A stretch of 5,623 nucleotides of DNA, from NCBI GenBank assembly GCA_023142175.1, contig JAGLJX010000389.1:1-5623 (forward strand), in the 5' to 3' direction. Both the position numbers and the translations under genes were made by a program. The stretch is from Emcibacter sp. (lineage in GTDB: Bacteria; Pseudomonadota; Alphaproteobacteria; Sphingomonadales; Emcibacteraceae). The first letter of the stretch is position 1. Each line of letters opens with the position of its first letter. Below are positions 1 to 5,314 of the stretch, in pieces. Under the pieces are notes generated by a model. It saw nothing but the letters and a program-made list of their open reading frames with translations, had not been told where the DNA came from and searched no databases.

Positions 1-2116
1 AGCTTTCTCCTTCGAGTAGGGATGCCACCAAATCAGTTCGGTCTTTGCGGTACAAGGCGAATGAGCCATATTTATCAACCACACAATTAAAGGTACCACC
101 AACAAAGATCGCCGTTGTCACCTGTTCGATCATGGCGGGGCCAACCACATGATTACCATGCACCATTTTATGGCCGTCATAAACATTTACAGTCCGAAAC
201 TCTTTTTCTTCCGACAGATATACAGATCGTTCGCCTTTGATGGTGTGGGCGCAATCGGCACCGGATTTCGCCTCGGTGCGGAAACTTGGTTTTGCCACCT
301 CACCCACTGACTGCACCCGCACATTGATCACCTCTACCGGTGCATCCGCATCATCTTCCAGAGAATAGCCAAACAGGCGGTTATGCTCGGTATGGAAGGC
401 AGATGTTATGGCATCCCCGTCATTACTTTCAAGCTGTTCCTGAGTAACTTCCACGGAGACTTCATGATATTGGCGCAGGTAACGACAATCAAGTTTGATG
501 ATCGTGCTGCGACGATCTTCGGGTATTTTTTCTTCGCCAAGCAGATCATTACCTTCTGTCACCATGCTTGAAATTATATCATTAAGCGATGCCCAGTCCA
601 TACTGTCAAACCGGCTGACGAAGGTGCGGACAAAATCATGGCGCAGATCAGACATCAACATACCCGCAGCACACAAGATAGAGGATTCGCGGGGGATAAT
701 CTGAAACGGAATCTGCAATTCCTCGCAGATCAGGCAACTATGAGTTGGCCCTGCACCACCCGCTACTACAAGCGGAAATTCACGGGGGTCAAACCCGCGC
801 TTGATGGTAATTTCCCGAATTCCCTGAGCCATATTCATGCAGGCAATGCGGTACATACCCGCCGCCGCATCTTCAATGCTCAGGCCCATAGGAATCGCCA
901 CATATTCTTCGATGGCATCACGGGCCGCTTGCAGGTCGAGCTTCATACTACCGCCGGCAAAAAAGTCCGGATCAAGATACCCCAATACCAGATTGGCATC
1001 CGTGCAGGCGGGCTTCTTGCCGCCTTTGCTGTAGCTAGCCGGGCCCGGAGCCGCGCCGGCACTTTCCGGCCCCATGCGCAACAGACCACCTTCGTCGATC
1101 CAGCCGACGGAACCGCCACCCGCGCCAATGGTATGAATACCAAGCATGGGCAGGGCCAGACGGCGGCGATCAATCTCGCCTTCATTGACCACTACGGGGC
1201 TACCGACCACCAGGGCCGCTTCAAAACTTGTGCCGCCCATATCGACCACAATACAATTATCCTGATCATGAGCCTTAACATATTGCAGACCCGCACCCGG
1301 TCCCGCCGCAGGGCCAGACAACAGGGTCAGAGCGGCTTTTTCCTTGGCGGTTTCCGGTGTCATCACCCCGCCATTGGATTGCATGATCAACAGGATACCC
1401 TTGAAATCAATGTCCTTAAGACGAACCAGAAGCTGATTGACATAATGGTTCAAAATGGGGCCGATATAGCTGTTCAGTGCCGTGGTGCTGACCCGCTCAT
1501 AAAAACGGATGGACGGTAGCAGTTCCGATGATACGGTAAGATACGCTTCCGGCATCAGTTCCCGCACCAGTTCCGCCGCCTGTTGTTCCTGCTCACCGTT
1601 GGCAAAGCTGTTCATGAAACAGATGGCAACCGCCTTGACGTCTTCTTTTTTAAACAGCTCAATCGCTGCCTTGACGTCATCCAGACTTAACGGGCTAATT
1701 TCTTTACCGTTGCGGTCAAGCCTGCCGCCCACGCCTTGGCGCAGGTAACGGGGGACCAAAGGCACCACATTGGTGCAGCGGTTGTTATATTGTTCTTCCC
1801 GAATTCCGCGCCGCATTTCAAGCGCATCACGCAGGCCTTCGGTAGTGATAAGTCCGGTCTTGGCTCCGTTACTGGTCAGGGTGGCATTGGTGGTCACGGT
1901 GGTGCCGTGAACGATAGTATCAATGGCACCGGCCAGTTCTTTCAAGCTCATGGGCGGGTCCATAGTTTCCGCAATATCGGTCAGGCCCTGCATCACCGCA
2001 ATGGACGGATCGGACGGTGTTGACAATGTTTTATGAATACGGGTGTCACACCCTTCCTGATCCACGAAAAAATCCGTGAATGTTCCGCCGACATCAATCC
2101 CTATTTTCAAACTCAT
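1..2116 (-). CDS. hyuA: HyuA-family hydantoinase/oxoprolinase ATP-dependent subunit (acetone carboxylase beta / N-methylhydantoinase A-like), partial at 3' end
   Basis: An uninterrupted minus-strand reading frame of 705 codons runs from the ATG at 2116-2114 off the left edge without a stop. Members of this family are usually about 680-720 residues, so only a few C-terminal residues should be missing. Visible motifs: the N-terminal ASKHA phosphate loop IGIDVGGTFTDF (residues 5-16), HGTTVTTNA (70-78), the second phosphate loop DMGGTSFE (292-299), the glycine-rich IGAGGGSVGW (330-339), and AGGAGPTH (452-459). These mark an N-terminal hydantoinase A domain, a central hydantoinase/oxoprolinase domain and a C-terminal beta-rich part. 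The family couples ATP hydrolysis to opening of cyclic amides or to activation of ketones for carboxylation, normally with a HyuB partner, expected left of the window. An AGGAAA ribosome site (2121-2126) precedes the start, and the thiolase stop is 13 nt upstream, so the two form an operon. One oddity is that the second loop has Glu299 where Asp is usual. Family membership is firm; the substrate (ketone, hydantoin or oxoproline) is not readable. Confidence 0.93.
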   Translation of the reverse strand, partial: MSLKIGIDVGGTFTDFFVDQEGCDTRIHKTLSTPSDPSIAVMQGLTDIAETMDPPMSLKELAGAIDTIVHGTTVTTNATLTSNGAKTGLITTEGLRDALEMRRGIREEQYNNRCTNVVPLVPRYLRQGVGGRLDRNGKEISPLSLDDVKAAIELFKKEDVKAVAICFMNSFANGEQEQQAAELVRELMPEAYLTVSSELLPSIRFYERVSTTALNSYIGPILNHYVNQLLVRLKDIDFKGILLIMQSNGGVMTPETAKEKAALTLLSGPAAGPGAGLQYVKAHDQDNCIVVDMGGTSFEAALVVGSPVVVNEGEIDRRRLALPMLGIHTIGAGGGSVGWIDEGGLLRMGPESAGAAPGPASYSKGGKKPACTDANLVLGYLDPDFFAGGSMKLDLQAARDAIEEYVAIPMGLSIEDAAAGMYRIACMNMAQGIREITIKRGFDPREFPLVVAGGAGPTHSCLICEELQIPFQIIPRESSILCAAGMLMSDLRHDFVRTFVSRFDSMDWASLNDIISSMVTEGNDLLGEEKIPEDRRSTIIKLDCRYLRQYHEVSVEVTQEQLESNDGDAITSAFHTEHNRLFGYSLEDDADAPVEVINVRVQSVGEVAKPSFRTEAKSGADCAHTIKGERSVYLSEEKEFRTVNVYDGHKMVHGNHVVGPAMIEQVTTAIFVGGTFNCVVDKYGSFALYRKDRTDLVASLLEGES

Positions 2117-2129
2117 ATTATTTCCTATT

Positions 2130-3338
2130 TTATTTTCGGCCAGTCACTTGGATGACAATAGCCATGGCGGTATCGCCTGCGGCACAACCGCTGAACAGGC
2201 CATATCCGCCGCCGTTCTTGGCCAGTTCTTCAATTAATTCAATAACGCCGCGCAGACCCATTGGCCCTTGCGGATGACCCCATATCAGCGAGCAGCCGAA
2301 ATTATTCATTTTCATGACATCAATGCCGAACTGTTCAGCAAAGAACAGGTCATTCACCGCAAAGGGATTATGGGTTTTTATAGCGTCCATCTGCTCAATG
2401 CCAAGTCCCGCCTGTGCCAGAGCAAATTGTGCCGCCGGAACCGTAGCTTTGGGCATATAGGCCAGTTCAACACGCGCCTGTCCAATGCCCAGTATTTTCA
2501 CCTGAATACTGCTGTCCTGACTTAGCTCTTTCGCTTTATCGGGGGTCGCCACAATAAGGGACGCATTACCATCCGCGGGATGGGTCTGACCACCGAAAGT
2601 GATCGTGCCGTCTTTCACCACAGGGCGCAGTCCCGCCAGTCCTTCTGCGGTCGAGGCCACAAGACCCTCATCACCCGTCAGCTGATTTGCGGTTTTTTTA
2701 AAGTTGGGCCTTGGCACATCAAAAGGCAGGGTCATGAAACGCTTCTGAAAAGCATGATCATCGGCCAGCGCATCTGCATATTGCTCCTGACGCCTGAGCA
2801 CGACCTCATGTTGTTGTCCGGTGGTGATGTTAAAATCTCTGGCAACATTTTCTGCGGTCGCCAGCATGGAATGACCACCCAGCGGGTCAAATCCAAAATT
2901 ATCCATGGTCCAATTCTCGGTCTTGCCCGTACCGCCCGGCCCCATAGGGTTAGGATAATAAACCTGTGGCCCGTTGGAAACACGGTCGGCGGCAACAATC
3001 AGGGACGCGGTTGCCTGTCCGGTTTCAATTTCCTGCGCCCCGTTCAGAATGCAGCGAACACTGGTCGCGCAGGCCTGCCCGATGGTCGGCCCACCCACAT
3101 GATCCAATCCCGCCATACCCGTCAACCACGGCAGACCATAAAACACATGATGTTGAGGAACCGAAGTACCCAATACACCGTAATCCAGCAATGCGCCGTC
3201 TATATCCCGCTTGGCTATTTCATTTTTCACCACATGGGCGGCAAATTTAATGCTGTGAAGATTAGCGAGGCTGCCCTGCCACCGACAAAAAGGTGTGGAC
3301 CAATAGGCACCGTAAGGTATCTCCGCGAGATATGACAT
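2130..3338 (-). CDS. Thiolase-superfamily acyltransferase with atypical active-site motifs
   Basis: This 402-residue protein has the normal length for a thiolase (about 390-400). By alignment of motifs with biosynthetic thiolase, Cys90 in GQACATS is the expected acyl-accepting nucleophile, Asn324 in HNPFAVND sits at the NEAF motif, His355 lies in GHPQGPMG, and Cys385 in GCAAGD is the second catalytic cysteine. Classical thiolases cleave 3-oxoacyl-CoA with CoA, or condense two acyl-CoA molecules, in the cytoplasm. Here the usual CxS, NEAF and CxG signatures read CAT, HNPF and CAA, so a specialised subfamily is likely and substrate prediction is unsafe. The start at 3338 is chosen because AGGAG lies 7 nt upstream and the family N terminus follows directly; an upstream GTG at 3395 would add a hydrophobic stretch with no good ribosome site. 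It is the first gene of the operon with hyuA and is divergent from lysR, which suggests control by that regulator. Confidence 0.9.
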   Translation of the reverse strand: MSYLAEIPYGAYWSTPFCRWQGSLANLHSIKFAAHVVKNEIAKRDIDGALLDYGVLGTSVPQHHVFYGLPWLTGMAGLDHVGGPTIGQACATSVRCILNGAQEIETGQATASLIVAADRVSNGPQVYYPNPMGPGGTGKTENWTMDNFGFDPLGGHSMLATAENVARDFNITTGQQHEVVLRRQEQYADALADDHAFQKRFMTLPFDVPRPNFKKTANQLTGDEGLVASTAEGLAGLRPVVKDGTITFGGQTHPADGNASLIVATPDKAKELSQDSSIQVKILGIGQARVELAYMPKATVPAAQFALAQAGLGIEQMDAIKTHNPFAVNDLFFAEQFGIDVMKMNNFGCSLIWGHPQGPMGLRGVIELIEELAKNGGGYGLFSGCAAGDTAMAIVIQVTGRK

Positions 3339-3345
3339 GAATAAA

Positions 3346-3350
3346 CTCCT
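3346..3350 (-). promoter_or_regulatory. Ribosome binding site of the thiolase gene
   Basis: The minus strand reads AGGAG here, 7 nt before the ATG at 3338-3336. This site decides the start: the longer frame opening with GTG at 3395 has no comparable site and would prepend 19 mostly hydrophobic residues foreign to thiolases. Confidence 0.8.
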
Positions 3351-3399
3351 GAAAAAACAGATCAATTTTATGGCCAAGAATAAGGCGAAAATCACCTCT

Positions 3400-3417
3400 G
3401 AAACAATTGATAGTTTC
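3400..3417. promoter_or_regulatory. Second inverted repeat near the thiolase start (GAAAC-N8-GTTTC)
   Basis: GAAAC at 3400-3404 and GTTTC at 3413-3417 form a perfect 5-bp dyad with the same 8-bp spacer as the dyad at 3453-3474, but a different half-site sequence. It lies about 60-80 bp before the thiolase ATG, at or just downstream of the likely transcription start. It could be a secondary protein site or a chance palindrome. Confidence 0.25.
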
Positions 3418-3452
3418 TCATGGTTGACTATAGAAAAACTAATGACAAGAAA

Positions 3453-3474
3453 AATCTATATATAACAATAGATT
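3453..3474. promoter_or_regulatory. Candidate LysR-type operator: 7-bp inverted repeat with 8-bp spacer
   Basis: AATCTAT (3453-3459) and ATAGATT (3468-3474) are perfect inverted copies separated by 8 bp. The dyad lies just upstream of the TATAGT -10 candidate of the thiolase operon, so it would overlap the -35 zone, where a LysR-type activator commonly contacts DNA. The spacing gives T-N12-A rather than the textbook T-N11-A. AT-rich DNA raises the chance of accidental palindromes, so the assignment is tentative. Confidence 0.4.
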
Positions 3475-3504
3475 AATAATAAATATACCTAATATATTGC
3501 ATTA

Positions 3505-3533
3505 TTTACGTTACTTTTCTTAGGTTATATGGT
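3505..3533 (+). promoter_or_regulatory. Candidate sigma-70 promoter of lysR
   Basis: TTTACG (3505-3510) and TATGGT (3528-3533) match the -35 and -10 consensus at four of six positions each, with an ideal 17-nt spacer. Transcription would begin near 3540, giving a leader of about 45 nt before the ATG at 3585, which has AGGA at 3575-3578. A perfect TTGACA at 3536-3541 was also seen, but no -10 follows at the right distance. Confidence 0.3.
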
Positions 3534-3584
3534 AGTTGACATAAGTATTTCTAACGCAACCCAGAAAGAATCACAGGAAATATC

Positions 3585-4478
3585 ATGGGACGTAGCCTGC
3601 CAAACTTAAACTCTATCCGCGCCTTTGAAACTGTTGCCCGTCATTTAAGCATTACCCGCGCCGCCAAAGAACTTAACGTGACGCAAGCAGCGGTCAGTCA
3701 TCAGATCAAGGCATTGGAGGAACAGATGGGCGTAATGCTGTTTCGGCGCCACAATAAAGGGTTGTTGCTCACTAAGGAGGGTCAGGCCATGTCCCAGCCT
3801 ATGACCAATGCTTTTGATATGATTGCCGATGCCACCAACCTGATTTTCAACAGTGAAGTGCAGATATTGAAGGTTTCCATGCTCAGCAGCTTTGCCACTG
3901 GCTGGTTGGTGCCGCGGCTTGCGGGCTTTTACGCAGAATATCCCAATATCGACATCCGGATTTTGGTCACCAGCAAGGAGATGGATTTTTTGAAAACCGG
4001 CGATGTGGATCTTGACCTGCGTTACGGCGATGGTAAATGGCCTCAGGTGGATAGCCAGAAGTTCATGACTGAAGAAATTTTCCCCGTCTGTAGTCCGGCC
4101 TTGCTGAAGGGCGATATTCCCCTGAATAGTCTGGACGATCTGAGCCATCATGTGTTGCTTCATGATCATAAGGATATTGGCTGGAAAGAATGGCTGGATG
4201 ATGCGGGGGTCAAGGGCATTGACTATAGTCGCGGCCCTGGTTTTTTCCAGTCCCACATGACCCTTCAGGCGGCGGCCCTTGGTCATGGGGTTGCCCTTGG
4301 GCGCAGGCCGCTGGTGTCAGAATTGCTCAAAACCGGTGAGCTTGTGAAGCCTTTTGACATCAACCTGCCCACGGGCATGGGCTATTATATGGTCAATATA
4401 AATACTGCCAGTGATAAATCAAAAATCCGCGCCTTCACCAACTGGCTGTTGGAAGAGGTGCGGATTTTTGAACAGTAA
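3585..4478 (+). CDS. LysR-type transcriptional regulator, GcvA/TrpI-like clade
   Basis: This 297-residue protein has normal length for the family. The N-terminal winged helix-turn-helix covers roughly residues 6-65, with the helix-turn-helix SITRAAKELNVTQAAVSHQI (22-41) followed by LEEQMGVMLFRR (44-55), both classical LysR features. A linker helix runs to about residue 90, then the periplasmic-binding-protein-like effector domain starts with LKVSMLSSFATGWLVPRL (95-112), whose SFAxxWLvPRL pattern is typical of the GcvA/GcdR/TrpI group. The start is supported by AGGA at 3575-3578, 6 nt before the ATG. It is transcribed away from the thiolase-hyuA operon across a shared control region, so it most likely regulates that operon in response to a pathway metabolite and probably represses itself; this is inferred from arrangement. 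Its last 20 codons encode a long inverted repeat (4419-4471). It converges with the outer-membrane protein gene, with 19 nt between the two stop codons. Confidence 0.93.
   Translation: MGRSLPNLNSIRAFETVARHLSITRAAKELNVTQAAVSHQIKALEEQMGVMLFRRHNKGLLLTKEGQAMSQPMTNAFDMIADATNLIFNSEVQILKVSMLSSFATGWLVPRLAGFYAEYPNIDIRILVTSKEMDFLKTGDVDLDLRYGDGKWPQVDSQKFMTEEIFPVCSPALLKGDIPLNSLDDLSHHVLLHDHKDIGWKEWLDDAGVKGIDYSRGPGFFQSHMTLQAAALGHGVALGRRPLVSELLKTGELVKPFDINLPTGMGYYMVNINTASDKSKIRAFTNWLLEEVRIFEQ
4419..4471 (-). terminator. Terminator-like hairpin inside the 3' end of lysR, candidate terminator of the convergent outer-membrane protein gene
   Basis: A perfect 12-bp inverted repeat pairs 4419-4430 with 4460-4471 (the core is AAAAATCCGC against GCGGATTTTT). 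Inside it CCT (4432-4434) pairs with AGG (4456-4458), and CCAAC (4438-4442) pairs with GTTGG (4448-4452) around a 5-nt loop. With an A-run on one arm and a T-run on the other it has the shape of a bidirectional intrinsic terminator. It starts 27 nt past the stop codon of the minus-strand gene, a good place to end that transcript. On the plus strand it would stop lysR RNA just before its own stop codon (4476-4478), unless translating ribosomes keep the hairpin melted. Function is inferred; the repeat itself is certain. No other terminator is visible in the 19 nt between the two genes. Confidence 0.5.
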
Positions 4479-4497
4479 GATTTAAGAGAATATCACC

Positions 4498-5133
4498 TTA
4501 ATAACTAATCAGAAAACCCAACGAGAATTTATCCCTGGTGAAATTTACCCCAACTGCGGGATCCGTTGTGATGACAACATCAGAATAATCTGTTCGTGTA
4601 AATTCAGCTCGGAAGGACGTATTTTTTGACAAATCAAACTGAACGCCTAAGCCATACTCAAACCCACCCTGATAATCCTTAGCAGAAGTTTCTAATAATC
4701 CTACGGTAGCTTTCTCTTCATATTGGGAACTTGCATAACCAAATCTAGTGTAAGCTATTATATCCTGCGTGACCTGTACTCCGGGAAGGAATGCAATGCC
4801 GAACGAATGTCCTCCGCTAAACTCATATTTGTCAATTCCGATTAAACTCAAATCAACGGAATCATCAGCAAAGGCATAGCCATAACGACCCTCAACTGCC
4901 ATAGTAAACCAACCAGAACTTTGTCTGAATCCTACAAATATCTCAGGAGAAAAACCTTTAAGGTCAATAGGAATATCTAGATTGGTGTTAAGGCCATCCT
5001 CTGTTACAGTACTATTATAATTCTCATATGAAGCATTAACGCCTAGATAAAGCCCTTCATTAGCTGCATGAGCCCATTGACCCCATATGAGCAGTGTAAA
5101 ACCGATGAATAATTTAATGGTATATTTTGTCAT
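4498..5133 (-). CDS. Small outer-membrane beta-barrel protein (OmpA/opacity-like porin fold), function unknown
   Basis: This is a 211-residue protein. Residues 1-23 form a clear Sec signal peptide: a basic start (TKYTIK), a hydrophobic core (LFIGFTLLIW) and cleavage after AHA. The mature part of about 188 residues is built of alternating polar and hydrophobic strands rich in Gly, Tyr and Phe, for example GLYLGVNASYENY, EIFVGFRQSSGWFTMAVEGR, YGLGVQFDL and FSLGFLISY, separated by polar turns. It ends in an aromatic residue (Tyr) after alternating hydrophobics, the usual signal for the outer-membrane assembly machinery. Size and pattern fit an eight-stranded barrel. The start is supported by AGGGGA at 5141-5146, 7 nt upstream. 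The gene has AT-richer DNA than its neighbours (about 42% GC in a sampled line, against about 60% in a sampled line of hyuA), so it may have a separate history. Barrel type is confident; any role in transport, adhesion or stress is unknown. Confidence 0.85.
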   Translation of the reverse strand: MTKYTIKLFIGFTLLIWGQWAHAANEGLYLGVNASYENYNSTVTEDGLNTNLDIPIDLKGFSPEIFVGFRQSSGWFTMAVEGRYGYAFADDSVDLSLIGIDKYEFSGGHSFGIAFLPGVQVTQDIIAYTRFGYASSQYEEKATVGLLETSAKDYQGGFEYGLGVQFDLSKNTSFRAEFTRTDYSDVVITTDPAVGVNFTRDKFSLGFLISY

Positions 5134-5168
5134 GAAAAGTTCCCCTTTTCTGCATGTTAAAAAATAGT

Positions 5169-5197
5169 TTCATAAGAATAAAGCTAACTTCAAACAA
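5169..5197 (-). promoter_or_regulatory. Candidate promoter of the outer-membrane protein gene
   Basis: On the minus strand TTGTTT (5197-5192) and TATGAA (5174-5169) are spaced by exactly 17 nt and match the sigma-70 consensus at three and four positions. Transcription would begin near 5162, about 28 nt before the start codon. The -35 region lies within the direct repeats at 5187-5219, so the promoter may depend on a factor binding them. Confidence 0.3.
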
Positions 5198-5219
5198 CAT
5201 ACTTCGCATACAATACTTC
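5187..5219 (-). repeat. Three GAAGT direct repeats at an exact 14-bp period
   Basis: ACTTC on the plus strand (GAAGT on the minus) begins at 5187, 5201 and 5215, an exact 14-bp period. The two copies farthest from the gene extend to GAAGTAT; the nearest reads GAAGTTA. The array lies 54-86 bp before the outer-membrane protein start codon and overlaps the candidate -35. Regular direct repeats in this position resemble binding sites for tandem activators of the response-regulator kind, although 14 bp is not the usual 10-11 bp period. Confidence 0.35.
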
Positions 5220-5228
5220 AGATTGTAT
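5208..5228. promoter_or_regulatory. 21-bp dyad operator candidate (ATACAAT-N7-ATTGTAT)
   Basis: ATACAAT (5208-5214) and ATTGTAT (5222-5228) are perfect inverted copies around a 7-bp centre, which itself contains the outermost repeat of the 14-bp-period array. Centred about 85 bp upstream of the outer-membrane protein start codon, it is well placed for a dimeric regulator. No T-run follows, so it is not a terminator. Confidence 0.4.
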
Positions 5229-5265
5229 TATTAGTAAAGAGGGCACCCTGTAACAATGCTATTGC

Positions 5266-5294
5266 GGCAATCCAATCTCATAAATTGAATTGCC
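5266..5294 (-). terminator. Stem-loop after the aldehyde dehydrogenase gene (imperfect terminator candidate)
   Basis: On the minus strand GGCAATTCAAT pairs with ATTGGATTGCC as an 11-bp stem with a 7-nt loop. The single odd position is a G-U wobble in minus-strand RNA but a C-A mismatch in plus-strand RNA, which favours function in the minus direction. It begins 20 nt after the aldehyde dehydrogenase stop codon. There is no U-run after it, so it may be a 3'-end stabilising or factor-dependent stem rather than a classical intrinsic terminator. Confidence 0.35.
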
Positions 5295-5314
5295 TCATTC
5301 CCTTGCGGGATAGC

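Larger units (their letters stand above)
3339..3584. promoter_or_regulatory. Divergent control region between the thiolase-hyuA operon and lysR
   Basis: This 246-bp non-coding stretch is strongly AT-rich, especially 3420-3530, and must hold the promoters of both divergent units. On the minus strand TATAGT (3427-3432) is a good -10 candidate for the thiolase operon, with no convincing -35 hexamer at 16-18 nt. A poor -35 is common in activator-dependent promoters. Two perfect inverted repeats (described separately), a spaced pair ACCTAA (3487-3492) / TTAGGT (3520-3525), and two CTAAT pentamers (3439-3443 and 3489-3493) are visible; CTAAT is known as a core of E. coli GcvA sites. The layout is the classical LysR-type arrangement in which the regulator binds the shared region and controls both its own gene and the divergent operon. 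Exact transcription starts are not determinable by eye. Confidence 0.65.

Noticed and set aside
638..1519. A 293-codon plus-strand open frame opposite hyuA
   Set aside because: Its translation is rich in Arg, His, Gln and Thr without any domain pattern, and it is the antisense shadow of the strongly supported HyuA frame, which carries all family motifs.
470..1750. An identical 15-bp direct repeat (TTGGCGCAGGTAACG) at 470-484 and 1736-1750 within hyuA
   Set aside because: Both copies encode RYLRQ in frame, at two separate positions where the family commonly has Arg/Tyr-rich strands. Chance codon agreement explains it, with no sign of a mobile element or duplication around them.
2580..3335. 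A 251-codon plus-strand open frame opposite the thiolase gene
   Set aside because: It lies wholly antisense to the thiolase coding sequence, has low-complexity basic composition and no recognisable motif.
3339..3395. A 19-residue hydrophobic N-terminal extension of the thiolase, starting at GTG 3395, resembling a signal peptide
   Set aside because: No ribosome binding site precedes the GTG, thiolases are cytoplasmic, and AGGAG sits ideally before the internal ATG at 3338.
3536..3541. A perfect TTGACA -35 hexamer before lysR
   Set aside because: No -10-like hexamer occurs 15-19 nt downstream, so it is unlikely to be a working promoter element in that register.
3645..4286. A 213-codon minus-strand open frame opposite lysR
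   Set aside because: It is antisense to a complete LysR regulator with intact domains; the translation shows no family features.
4482..4501. A short inverted repeat TTAAG-N10-CTTAA in the gap between lysR and the outer-membrane protein gene
   Set aside because: It has only 5 AT-rich pairs, a 10-nt loop and no T-run; too weak to be a terminator.
5242..5251. A short GC-rich palindrome AGGG/CCCT between the aldehyde dehydrogenase and outer-membrane protein genes
   Set aside because: The two arms leave only a 2-nt loop, too tight to form a full hairpin, and only a short CTTT follows it on the minus strand.
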